DNA of 64,000 nucleotides, taken from positions 1 through 64,000 of the forward strand of contig JADJLR010000005.1 in the NCBI GenBank assembly GCA_016710015.1, given 5' to 3'. This stretch comes from Flavobacteriales bacterium. Its GTDB lineage: Bacteria > Bacteroidota > Bacteroidia > Flavobacteriales_F > PHOS-HE28. Every line of letters begins with the position of its first letter. Positions within the stretch are counted from its first letter, which is position 1. Position numbers and translations under genes: made by a program. Below the pieces are notes generated by a model, which saw only the letters and a program-made list of their open reading frames with translations, did no database searches and was not told where the DNA came from. Shown in pieces: positions 44,417 through 53,536 of the stretch.

Positions 44417-46567
44417 ATGAAACGCTCCGCGCTCCTGCTTTTTGTCTTTGCCGCGACCTCATACGGGTTCGCTATTTCGGTCAACGTGATCGTGACCCCT
44501 GCACGCTGCGGGCTTTTGAACGGCACAGCTGGCGCGCAGATCATCAACGGAGCCCCTCCCCATACGTTCGTGTGGAGCACTGGTGCGACCACCCAAGTGA
44601 TCGGTGGACTGGACGTAGGCACGTACTCCGTTACGGTTACTGATGCCTTGGGAAATACGGCGCAAGGATCCGGCAACATTATTGCGATCCCCGCATTGGG
44701 CATCGCCGAGAGCATTAGGTCACGCCAACAGGACTGTGATCAGACCTGTATCGGCCAGGTGGAAGTGGTGGAAGGTTACTTGGGTGGTGCAGAACCCTAT
44801 ATCTACAATATACAGCCAACACCATTTCCGGGATACTTGGGGTATGAATTCGTCTGCGGCGGCACGTCCAACTTGCTCACCATTGCCGACCAGAATGGAT
44901 GCACAGGTGAAGTGGACCTTGGCGTTGTGGTCGGCAATGTGGTGAACAGTGGGATCGTGGTTTCCGACATCACCCCATCCTGCGCGGGCGACCCGAACGG
45001 AACATTCACCGTTACCCTGCTTGGAGGCGATGGGCAGAGCTATGTGCATGTATGGAGGCAAAGCGACAATTCAGAATACAGCTACTATCCGGCGATCGGC
45101 GAACCATACGTGGTCACTGATCTATTGCCAGGCACCTACAGCGCCTCCTCGTGGGTGGATGGTATGGATGGATACCCCATTTGTACCCATCCGTGGGGGT
45201 CGATCGAGGTTCCTGAAATACCGGGCCCGTGTGGCACAGTGAGTGGTACGGTCTTCAATGATGCCGATCAGGATTGCATTCAGGATCCCGGTGATCCAGG
45301 TCTACCCTATCGCGTGTTGACAACCATGCCCGGGCCCCGCTATGGGTTCACTGATGTTGCGGGGCAGTATTCGATCGGGGTGCAATTCGGTTCGCACACA
45401 TTGGCGCAACCTATGGTCGATGAAGCCCAGCTATGCCCAACTGCGGTCCCTGTTCCATTCACCGTGAACGGTTCGACGCCTGCTCTGACCATCGAACTCG
45501 CCGACAGCAGCTATGTGCCTTTCGATCTGGAAATGCACATTGCGAATAGCTCCATGCGTCCCGGCTTCTCGTATTCATTGGATGCCTTCGTGCGCAACAA
45601 CACAGCCTATCCGAGCGATATGGCGACGATCGATATGTCGTACGACCCACAACTGGCGCCGGTGCAAGCGAGCGCAGGTGGATCTGTCGGAGCGGGGTCT
45701 GTTACATGGACCGTTCCTTCAATACCCGCCTATGGTGGTTCTGTTTTCCGCCTGACCGGAACATTGGTCGCAGATGTGAACCTGATCGGGACCGTATTCA
45801 CCTTCACCGCTACGGTTTCCAGTGGGACCCCTGAAGGAAACCTGTCGAACAACATTCGAACGAAGGGTGTCACGGTAACAGGCAGTTACGACCCGAACGA
45901 CAAACACGGCGAAACCGATGGTGGTCAAAGCGATGCGTTCTACTTCCTCAACGAAGATTCCCACATCGATTACACCGTCCGTTTCCAGAACACCGGTACC
46001 GCAGCCGCAGAATTCGTTGTGATCCGCGACCTGATCGACACCGACTTCGACATCACTTCATTGGAGATCCTAGGCGCTTCGCATGCGTTCACACCTTCCT
46101 TTGCCGAAGGGCGCGAACTGGTCTTCACCTTCAACGACATTCAACTTCCGGACAGCACCACGGACCTGCTCGGGTCGCAGGGCTTCATCAGCTACCGCAT
46201 CAAACCACGCACAGGGATCATCATTGGTGATGTGTTCGAGAACACCGCCAACATCTACTTCGACTTCAACCCTGCGATCGTGACCAATACAACGGAACAT
46301 GTGGTGGAGATGAGTACGACCGTTGGAGGTCATTCCAATGAAGAACAAGATGTGGAGGTATTCCCTAACCCAGCCAGCGACCTGTTGGTCGTGCAACTGA
46401 AGGATGGAACCACCAAGATCATTGGCGTGTTCGATATCAATGGCTCCCGGTGTGCGGTTCCGATCAACGCACGATCGACCGGCTATTTGATCGACATCGA
46501 AAGCTTGCAAGCAGGCATGTACGTTGTGCTCACAACAAAGGGTGCCGCACGTTTCGTAAAGCAGTGA
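44417..46567 (+). CDS. T9SS surface protein array, gene 1
   Basis: 716 residues. Signal peptide MKRSALLLFVFAATSYGFA. SprB-type repeat with APPHTFVWSTGATTQVIG and GTYSVTVTDALG (about 23-88). Variable middle; Ca-loop-like CGTVSGTVFNDADQDCIQDP (about 275). Type-A CPTAVPVPFTV segment. Conserved module from SYDPNDK (about 491) through FQNTGTAAAEFVVIRD to NIYFDFNPAIVT. T9SS tail DVEVFPNPASDLLVVQLKD to ARFVKQ. Its conserved module is the most diverged of the set and it is separated from gene 2 by 305 bases. The frame upstream of 44417 is not credible. It is exported to the outer surface by T9SS. Confidence 0.85.
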   Translation: MKRSALLLFVFAATSYGFAISVNVIVTPARCGLLNGTAGAQIINGAPPHTFVWSTGATTQVIGGLDVGTYSVTVTDALGNTAQGSGNIIAIPALGIAESIRSRQQDCDQTCIGQVEVVEGYLGGAEPYIYNIQPTPFPGYLGYEFVCGGTSNLLTIADQNGCTGEVDLGVVVGNVVNSGIVVSDITPSCAGDPNGTFTVTLLGGDGQSYVHVWRQSDNSEYSYYPAIGEPYVVTDLLPGTYSASSWVDGMDGYPICTHPWGSIEVPEIPGPCGTVSGTVFNDADQDCIQDPGDPGLPYRVLTTMPGPRYGFTDVAGQYSIGVQFGSHTLAQPMVDEAQLCPTAVPVPFTVNGSTPALTIELADSSYVPFDLEMHIANSSMRPGFSYSLDAFVRNNTAYPSDMATIDMSYDPQLAPVQASAGGSVGAGSVTWTVPSIPAYGGSVFRLTGTLVADVNLIGTVFTFTATVSSGTPEGNLSNNIRTKGVTVTGSYDPNDKHGETDGGQSDAFYFLNEDSHIDYTVRFQNTGTAAAEFVVIRDLIDTDFDITSLEILGASHAFTPSFAEGRELVFTFNDIQLPDSTTDLLGSQGFISYRIKPRTGIIIGDVFENTANIYFDFNPAIVTNTTEHVVEMSTTVGGHSNEEQDVEVFPNPASDLLVVQLKDGTTKIIGVFDINGSRCAVPINARSTGYLIDIESLQAGMYVVLTTKGAARFVKQ

Positions 46568-46872
46568 TCCAGGTTCGTCACCTCCGATTCGCGCCTTGAC
46601 CTTCAAGTAGGCCTTCCTCTGGTGTTTAGAAGCCAGAGATCGAGGTGGCGCAGCACTATTGCAAGCGCATTCCTCGATATTCCTCTGCTGCGACTCGGGA
46701 TCCGCACTTGGACTCCATGCTGTTCCCGGCACTTTCGCCTGAGTCTTGGGATGTTGAGTCCCGATGTATCCTGTACTTTCAGGCATCCAATTCGATCCCT
46801 TGCGTCATCCTAACGAAGTGTGACAGCAGCGATCGAACAACTTGACCGGCGTCGGGTGCAGGCGTAGAACAA
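46568..46872. other. Gap between array genes 1 and 2
   Basis: 305 bases without a recognisable gene. It contains TGTACTTTCAGG near 46773-46784, with TACTTTC only roughly like a -7 box. It is the only long gap within the array, so it may hold a promoter for genes 2 to 9. No clear terminator hairpin is visible. Confidence 0.35.
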
Positions 46873-49131
46873 ATGAGGAGATCAATTACCGCAGCATTTC
46901 TTGCGATGCTCACCTGCCAAAGCTTTGGCATCACCGTCACCATTGGGTCCAACTATTCACCCAGTTGCATTTACGCCAATGGGTCCATGTATGCTACTGT
47001 GGATGGTGGGATCCCTCCGTACACGTACGCTTGGAGTAACGGCGCAACAGAGCAATACGTCTACGACGTGGCAGCAGGTTCTTACTCCGTTACGGTAACG
47101 GATGCCAACTTCGATACCGCAATGGACACCTATGTCCTTACATCCGTTCCCGTATGGGGATCCGGGAACTTCGTGCCGGATTGTGTGGACCCCAGCTTGG
47201 GCCTAGGTCCGGAGTACCGCTTGTTCGCCCATGCAACTTCCCCATTCCCGTTTGTCGGCCCCATGGGGATTGTTCCTTTCACTATCGGGGATGGTTACAC
47301 GCATGTGATCCTCGACGCTTCCAACGGCGGTGGCTTTGCGTATTTGACCCCACCGGGTCAATGGCCACAACCCGGTCAAGTACTCGAGATCCCGTTCACC
47401 GATGGCTCCGGTTGTGCAGGCGTGTTGGAGGCTCAGGTGCCCGCAACGCCGGACTTCCCATCCGTGCAGCTGCTTTCCGTACAAGGGTCTTGTTCGGGTG
47501 GTGCGAATGGTAGCATTGAAGTCTATGTCGGAACGACACCGAACTCATGGCAATTCAACTTGGAACTGATCCACAATGGCAATTCGTTCGGAATGCTTTC
47601 CAACGGTTCATTCGGGCCATTTCAAGCTACGGTGACCCGGCACGACCTTCCACCCGGAGACTACCTACTACTGAGTTCTTCCGTTGCTCCGAACGAGATC
47701 CTGCAAGAGCTCATGGACGACTATTTCGACGCGCAAAACTCCACGTGCAAAGACACCCTCGAATTCACCATTCCGGACCTTGGTTATACCTGCGGAACTA
47801 TTGAAGGCTACGCGTTCATGGATGACGACCAGAACTGTGTCCGCAACGGTGCTGAACCACGCTTTCCGCAATCGGTCCTGGAGATCCAGCCGGGTAACCT
47901 CTTCACCATGACCGATCTGAATGGTGACTACTGGGCACAACTTCCATACGGCAGCTACACCATCGAACAACAAAGTCCACTCGTGGTGGAGCATTGCACA
48001 GGCGCTCCTATTCCATTCGAGATCGCCATGGCCACCCCGGAGGTGACCAAGCTGCTCCCGGATACGGGACTCGTTGATCGCGATGTGTCCATCACCATTG
48101 GCAATAGCCCGGCCCGGCCTGGGTTCCAGATCACCTATGTAGCTCGTGTGCGAAATCTCACACCCGGTAGCGTAAGCGGCGTAACGGCCTCCGTGACCTT
48201 CGAACCAACGTTGGGATTCATCAGTGCCGCACCAACTCCGGCAAGCGTGGTGGGCAATTTGGTCACTTGGGATCTGGGGACCATCGCTTCCTTCGGAGCC
48301 AAGACCGCTCGTTTGATCCTGCAAGTTCCGCCGGATGTGAACCTGATCGGCACGGACCTGTTGACGAGTGCCACCGTTTCCGTTTCACAAACAGAACCAG
48401 ACCTGAGCAACAACGCCTTCAGCAACATCACCACCGTGACCGGGAGCTACGACCCGAATGACAAGCAGGTGTTCACGGAGAGCAACAACGACGGCCTCTT
48501 TCTGATCAATGAGGATGAGTGGCTCGATTACACGATCCGCTTCCAGAACACCGGCACCGACACCGCCTTCTTCGTGGTGATCACGGATACGTTGCCGAAT
48601 ACGGTCGATCCCGCAAGCTTCATCGCTGGCGCGGCCTCTCACGGATACCGTGTTGCCATGAGCGGACAAGGCATCGTTCGGTTCTCGTTCCCGAATATCC
48701 TACTACCGGACAGCAATGTGAATGAACTGGGATCCCATGGTTTCGTGACCTTCCGGATAAAGCCCATTGAGCCTGTGCTGCCCGGCACCACCATCGAGAA
48801 CATCGCCAACATCTACTTCGACTATAACCCACCGGTCATCACCGAGCCGAGTGTGCTGGTGGCGGAGTTCAGTACAACGGTGCAGGAGCTAGCGTTGGAG
48901 CACATGCGTTTACAACCGAACCCGGTTCGCGACCAACTTCTTGTGAGTGTTGATCAAGGCTCCATTGAGCGCATCCGCATCGTTTCGATGGATGGGAGGG
49001 AGGTGCTCTCGCGATCCGAACGAGGTAGTTCCATTGTCATAGCGGTGGATCGCTTCGCGGATGGTAACTATGTGATGGAATTGACCTTGTCCAACGGCGC
49101 GATGCTGCGCGAACGGTTTTCGAAACACTAA
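46873..49131 (+). CDS. T9SS surface protein array, gene 2
   Basis: 752 residues. Signal peptide MRRSITAAFLAMLTCQSFG. SprB-type repeat IPPYTYAWSNGATEQYVYDV, GSYSVTVTDANF. A variable middle is followed by YTCGTIEGYAFMDDDQNCVR (about 300). Type-B EHCTGAPIPFEIA segment. Conserved module from SYDPNDK (about 525), with DEWLDYTIRFQNTGTDTAFF, LPDSNVNELGSHGFVTFRIK and NIYFDYNPPVITEPSVLVAE. T9SS tail LQPNPVRDQLLVS to LRERFSKH. It is followed by gene 3 after 12 bases. Confidence 0.9.
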   Translation: MRRSITAAFLAMLTCQSFGITVTIGSNYSPSCIYANGSMYATVDGGIPPYTYAWSNGATEQYVYDVAAGSYSVTVTDANFDTAMDTYVLTSVPVWGSGNFVPDCVDPSLGLGPEYRLFAHATSPFPFVGPMGIVPFTIGDGYTHVILDASNGGGFAYLTPPGQWPQPGQVLEIPFTDGSGCAGVLEAQVPATPDFPSVQLLSVQGSCSGGANGSIEVYVGTTPNSWQFNLELIHNGNSFGMLSNGSFGPFQATVTRHDLPPGDYLLLSSSVAPNEILQELMDDYFDAQNSTCKDTLEFTIPDLGYTCGTIEGYAFMDDDQNCVRNGAEPRFPQSVLEIQPGNLFTMTDLNGDYWAQLPYGSYTIEQQSPLVVEHCTGAPIPFEIAMATPEVTKLLPDTGLVDRDVSITIGNSPARPGFQITYVARVRNLTPGSVSGVTASVTFEPTLGFISAAPTPASVVGNLVTWDLGTIASFGAKTARLILQVPPDVNLIGTDLLTSATVSVSQTEPDLSNNAFSNITTVTGSYDPNDKQVFTESNNDGLFLINEDEWLDYTIRFQNTGTDTAFFVVITDTLPNTVDPASFIAGAASHGYRVAMSGQGIVRFSFPNILLPDSNVNELGSHGFVTFRIKPIEPVLPGTTIENIANIYFDYNPPVITEPSVLVAEFSTTVQELALEHMRLQPNPVRDQLLVSVDQGSIERIRIVSMDGREVLSRSERGSSIVIAVDRFADGNYVMELTLSNGAMLRERFSKH

Positions 49132-49143
49132 CCCCACATTCCC

Positions 49144-51315
49144 ATGCGTCATGTTGCCTGCTTGCTGGCTCTGCTACCTGCCAGCGCATTTGCTGTGCTC
49201 TCCGTTACCATCCAGCACAACGATGCCACGTGTTGGTACTCGGACGGTGGTGCCATCGCCATTCCCACAGGTGGTGTTCCTCCATACACATACGAGTGGA
49301 GCAATGGAGTGACCGACCAGCAGATCCAATGGGTAGCGGCGGGCACCTATTCCGTTACCGTCACCGATTCCAACAGCGATCAGGTAATGGAACAGGTAGC
49401 GATCCTGTCGTTGCCTTATGCCCTTCAAGGCGACCAAGGGTATGCATATTGCGAAGTTGGTGGCGTGGTATTCCCGGAATTCCCATTCGTGGTACCGACC
49501 GAGGCCGCTGCACCGTGGTATGTGAACGGCATGGAACTGCAGCTCGCCCCAAATTCGCAATGGCTGTATGCGTTCTATCCTGGCACTTCACCGTACACAC
49601 TATCCTTTTCGGACGGCAACGGCTGCTCCGGTACCATCAGCGGATCCCTGGGGCCGCAGATCACCAACTGGCCAGCGCTGAATGTGATCGCTGTGGAACC
49701 GTCGTGCAGCAACGCCAACGTGGGCAGCATCAGGGTGCAGTCCGCAGGCCCGCAGCCCAACCCACCGTGGACATATATCAACTTAACGGACCAAAGCGGG
49801 ACCCCGGTCGGTCTGTCGTTGAACCTGGACCCGCAGACCTTGCAAGTGGAGTTCACAGGTCTAGCTCCGGGCATGTACGGTTTCCACTGGTGGTTGGGGG
49901 CCACATTGGAGAATCTGGATCCAGGAGTATGTGCCCACGATACCGTGTGGGTGGAGGTGCCGAACCTTGGGCCGGTCTGTGGTTTCTTGAGCGGAATGAG
50001 CTGGTACGATGTGGACAGTGATTGTGTGCAGGACCCGAACGAGGTGGGGATCCCATATAGCCCGCTCGTATTGGAACCGGGTGGTGAGGTGGTCCCGACC
50101 GGGTCCAACGGTATGTTCAACATCCCACTGCTCAACGGTAGCTATACGGTTGCCCAGAGCGACCCGACCCTGATCAACATTTGCCCCTTGCCGCAGCCGG
50201 TACCGTTCACGGTGAACTCGAACCTTACCACCATCAATTTCGGGAATGGGAGCACCATGCCATTGGATCTGCGTGCATCGATCTCATCGGGCACGTCGCG
50301 ACCGGGCTTTGCGGTCAACATTTCCGCCACCGCGCACAACCTCACTCCACAGCTCTCCGGCCCGGTCACCTTCACGGTGGAAGTCGATCCGTTGTTGGAT
50401 TTCATCAGCGCAACACCAGCACCGACAACGACCAATGGCAACAGCTTTACATGGGAATGGCCCGTATTCAACAGCTTTGAAGCGCGAACGGTCTCGATCA
50501 GTGCAGAGGTCCCCGTTCCAACTCCGCTGGGTACGGTGCTCATCCATAGCGCGACGGTCTCGAATACACTGACGGAGAGCAGCCTCGCGAACAATTCTGC
50601 AACGATCCAACCGATCGTCACAGGCAGCTTCGATCCGAACGACAAGACAGCTTCTACCAGCACCGGCGCGAGCAACGAACTCTACTTCATCGATCAGGAC
50701 GAATGGATCGATTACACCATCCGCTTCCAGAACACAGGCACGGACACGGCATTCACGGTGGTGGTTACCGATACGCTTCCGGCAAGCTTGGACATCGCAA
50801 GTTTCGAAATGGGAACCGCGTCTCACCCGTTCGAGGTCTACTTCCGCACAGGACGCGTAGTGGAATGGCGCTTCCCGAACATCCTGTTGCCCGACAGCAA
50901 TGTGAACGAAGCCGCCAGCCACGGTCTCTTGAGCTTCCGCATCAAGCCTGTACAGCCGCTACTTCTAGGAACGTCGATCAGCAACGAGGCCAACATCTAC
51001 TTCGACTTCAACGAGCCGGTGATCACGGATCCGAGTGTTTTGGTGGCGGAGTTCAGTACGGGGGTGCGAGATCACGACCGAAGTGCGCAGCTCCTGATCC
51101 AACCCAATCCCGCGAGCGACCACGTGCGGGTGAGCCTAGGTGATGAACGCATCAACCGAATGCGCGTCCTTGGAATGGATGCGCGCGAGATGATGAACTT
51201 CACGAACCCTGGATCGCCAGTGGATCTGGACATTAAAGCGCTTAGCCCCGGGGTCTATGTGATCGAAGTGGAAGGCAATGGTCGTAGGCTCCGGGAACAA
51301 TTGGTGAAACAGTAG
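49144..51315 (+). CDS. T9SS surface protein array, gene 3
   Basis: 723 residues. Signal peptide MRHVACLLALLPASAFA. SprB-type repeat PPYTYEWSNGVTDQQIQWV, GTYSVTVTDSNS. Ca-loop-like GMSWYDVDSDCVQDPNEVGI. Type-A CPLPQPVPFTV segment. Conserved module from SFDPNDK (about 495). T9SS tail LLIQPNPASDHVRVSLGDER to REQLVKQ. Bases 50714-50873 are nearly identical to bases 52928-53087 in gene 4. Gene 4 begins 3 bases after the stop. Confidence 0.9.
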   Translation: MRHVACLLALLPASAFAVLSVTIQHNDATCWYSDGGAIAIPTGGVPPYTYEWSNGVTDQQIQWVAAGTYSVTVTDSNSDQVMEQVAILSLPYALQGDQGYAYCEVGGVVFPEFPFVVPTEAAAPWYVNGMELQLAPNSQWLYAFYPGTSPYTLSFSDGNGCSGTISGSLGPQITNWPALNVIAVEPSCSNANVGSIRVQSAGPQPNPPWTYINLTDQSGTPVGLSLNLDPQTLQVEFTGLAPGMYGFHWWLGATLENLDPGVCAHDTVWVEVPNLGPVCGFLSGMSWYDVDSDCVQDPNEVGIPYSPLVLEPGGEVVPTGSNGMFNIPLLNGSYTVAQSDPTLINICPLPQPVPFTVNSNLTTINFGNGSTMPLDLRASISSGTSRPGFAVNISATAHNLTPQLSGPVTFTVEVDPLLDFISATPAPTTTNGNSFTWEWPVFNSFEARTVSISAEVPVPTPLGTVLIHSATVSNTLTESSLANNSATIQPIVTGSFDPNDKTASTSTGASNELYFIDQDEWIDYTIRFQNTGTDTAFTVVVTDTLPASLDIASFEMGTASHPFEVYFRTGRVVEWRFPNILLPDSNVNEAASHGLLSFRIKPVQPLLLGTSISNEANIYFDFNEPVITDPSVLVAEFSTGVRDHDRSAQLLIQPNPASDHVRVSLGDERINRMRVLGMDAREMMNFTNPGSPVDLDIKALSPGVYVIEVEGNGRRLREQLVKQ
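50714..50873 (+). repeat. Near-identical 160-bp tract (copy in gene 3)
   Basis: It matches 52928-53087 at 158 of 160 bases by my reading; the only differences are in GGCAA[GC]TTGG versus GGCAA[CA]TTGG. Flanking bases on both sides diverge, including at synonymous sites. The tract codes FQNTGTDTAFTVVVTDTLPA to VEWRF. Confidence 0.8.
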
Positions 51316-51318
51316 CAC

Positions 51319-53532
51319 ATGTCGAACATGAGAACGTGGATCATTATATTGCTGGTCGCTTTCCTGCCACTGAGCGCAGCCGCCCTTCAGGTGAACGGCA
51401 ACATCTCGCAGCCCAACTGTGGTCTGGCGAACGGTTCCGTGAACGCTTACGCGAGCGGCGGTCAGGCGCCATATACGTGGGTCTGGTCACCAGCTCCTGC
51501 AACTGGGCAGGGGACCAGTCAAATAACCGGACTCCTGCCGGGCACTTGGACGGCCACCGTTACCGATAACCTCGGCGAACAGGCCACGCACGATTTCATC
51601 CTGAACAACATCCAGTCCATTACCAATGCACAAGATGGGGTCACATGGGGTTACAACATGAGCGCGGCGCATCATCCTTGTCCAGGTTATCAGAATGGCT
51701 CTATTGCTCTGGTGACAAGCATATTGAACGGCACGCCACCTTACACGGTGGATCTGGATGGACAACCGCCGATCGGCTATGATCAGAATTCGGGCTATCC
51801 GTTTTTCGGTTACTTCTCCGTGGGTGATCAGATCTACTTGAACGTAACGGATGCCAACGGCTGTGCGGGATTCGCACAGGTCATCATCGATTCGCCGACG
51901 TCCTTGGGGACGAGCGCATCGAACATCAACCCGGCGTGCGGCGGGCTTTACAATGGCAGTGCGGACATCTCCTTCGGATTCGCCGGTCCTTACGGTCCGA
52001 GCCTTTGGGTCGGTGGCCCCAGCGGGCAGGTCTACAGCAGCACGCCAACGATGGAGCCACTGCAGCTCACGGGTCTTCAGGCGGGGCAGTACAGCATCTA
52101 TGGTGCGTACTCGGCCACCTACTTCCCGGACCCTGGTTGTGATTTCAACGGGAACTTCGAGATCCCCGACCTCGGCCCCGATTGCGGTACGGTCACCGGC
52201 CGTCTGTTCATCGACAACAACCAGAACTGCGCTCAGAACGCCGGAGAACCGAACGTGCCTTACCACGTGATCGAGATCGACCCCGGGCCGGAGTATGCGA
52301 TCACCAATGCCAACGGGATCTACACGCGCAACTTGATCAATGGCAACTTCAGCGTACAGGCGCAGGGTACAGGGACTGAACTCTACCCGTTATGTCCGGC
52401 GGTCCAACCTGCTCCGTTCACGATCAACTACAACACCGTTACGGTGGACCTCGCCGATAGCAGTTTGGTGCCGCTGGATGTCCAATTGACGGCATCGAAC
52501 AGTGTGGCAAGACCAGGCTTCGTTCAATCAATTTGGGGAACTGCTCGCAACTTGAGTGCGCAGATCAGCGGGTCGGTGAGCATCACTCTTCTTTTCGATG
52601 CGCAGATGAGCTACTTGAGTGCCAGTCCGCCACCCACCTCCGTCAGTGGCAATACGATCACGTGGGAACTCCCCGCCTTCATCGCTTTCAGTTCACAGAA
52701 TTTCGCGGTGCAATTGCAAGTGCCTGCGGATGTCGGGTTGATCGGTCAACCCTTCGCGCACTCGGTCAGTATTAGTCAATCGCTCACCGAATCGACCTAT
52801 GCGAACAACAGCGTTGCTTTGAACGGTTCGTTCCAGGGTTCATACGACCCCAACGACAAGCGGGCGCGTACGAGCAGCGGCACGAGCAACGAATACTTTT
52901 TCATCAACGACGACCAGTGGATCGACTACACCATCCGCTTCCAGAACACAGGCACGGACACGGCATTCACGGTGGTGGTTACCGATACGCTTCCGGCAAC
53001 ATTGGACATCGCAAGTTTCGAAATGGGAACCGCGTCTCACCCGTTCGAGGTCTACTTCCGCACAGGACGCGTAGTGGAATGGCGCTTTCCGAACATCCTG
53101 CTGCCGGATAGCAACGTGAACGAGGCCGGAAGCCATGGTCTATTGAGCTTCCGCATTAAACCGGTGCAGCCGCTTCTCTCGGGAACCTCGATCACCAACA
53201 CCGCCAACATCTACTTCGACTTCAACGAACCGGTGATCACCGGACCGAGCGTGCTGACGGCGGAGTTCAGTACGGCAGCGCAGGAGCGGGCGAAAGGACA
53301 GGAGCAATTGGTGCTGCTCCCCAATCCGGCAATGGACCATCTCCGGATCAGCTCCGAAGGAACGATGCGTAACATCCTGATCATCGCTGCGGATGGGAGG
53401 GAGGTCTTGCGCGTTTCACCCAACACGCAGAGTTCATTGATCGACGTTTCCGGCTTGTCGGTTGGCCCGTATGTCGTCCTGAGCACATTGTACGACGGTA
53501 CCTTACAGCGCGGTCGATTCATCAAACAGTAA
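51319..53532 (+). CDS. T9SS surface protein array, gene 4
   Basis: 737 residues. Signal peptide MSNMRTWIIILLVAFLPLSA; a second ATG at 51328 is possible. SprB-type repeat QAPYTWVWSPAPATGQGTSQ, GTWTATVTDNLG. Ca-loop-like GRLFIDNNQNCAQNAGEPNV. Type-A CPAVQPAPFTI segment. Conserved module from SYDPNDK (about 507). T9SS tail LLPNPAMDHLRISSEGTM to GRFIKQ. A near-identical tract is shared with gene 3. Gene 5 starts 4 bases after the stop. Confidence 0.9.
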   Translation: MSNMRTWIIILLVAFLPLSAAALQVNGNISQPNCGLANGSVNAYASGGQAPYTWVWSPAPATGQGTSQITGLLPGTWTATVTDNLGEQATHDFILNNIQSITNAQDGVTWGYNMSAAHHPCPGYQNGSIALVTSILNGTPPYTVDLDGQPPIGYDQNSGYPFFGYFSVGDQIYLNVTDANGCAGFAQVIIDSPTSLGTSASNINPACGGLYNGSADISFGFAGPYGPSLWVGGPSGQVYSSTPTMEPLQLTGLQAGQYSIYGAYSATYFPDPGCDFNGNFEIPDLGPDCGTVTGRLFIDNNQNCAQNAGEPNVPYHVIEIDPGPEYAITNANGIYTRNLINGNFSVQAQGTGTELYPLCPAVQPAPFTINYNTVTVDLADSSLVPLDVQLTASNSVARPGFVQSIWGTARNLSAQISGSVSITLLFDAQMSYLSASPPPTSVSGNTITWELPAFIAFSSQNFAVQLQVPADVGLIGQPFAHSVSISQSLTESTYANNSVALNGSFQGSYDPNDKRARTSSGTSNEYFFINDDQWIDYTIRFQNTGTDTAFTVVVTDTLPATLDIASFEMGTASHPFEVYFRTGRVVEWRFPNILLPDSNVNEAGSHGLLSFRIKPVQPLLSGTSITNTANIYFDFNEPVITGPSVLTAEFSTAAQERAKGQEQLVLLPNPAMDHLRISSEGTMRNILIIAADGREVLRVSPNTQSSLIDVSGLSVGPYVVLSTLYDGTLQRGRFIKQ
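52928..53087 (+). repeat. Near-identical 160-bp tract (copy in gene 4)
   Basis: Partner of 50714-50873; see that entry. It ends inside VEWRF where the copies read CGCTTC and CGCTTT. Confidence 0.8.
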
Positions 53533-53536
53533 GATC

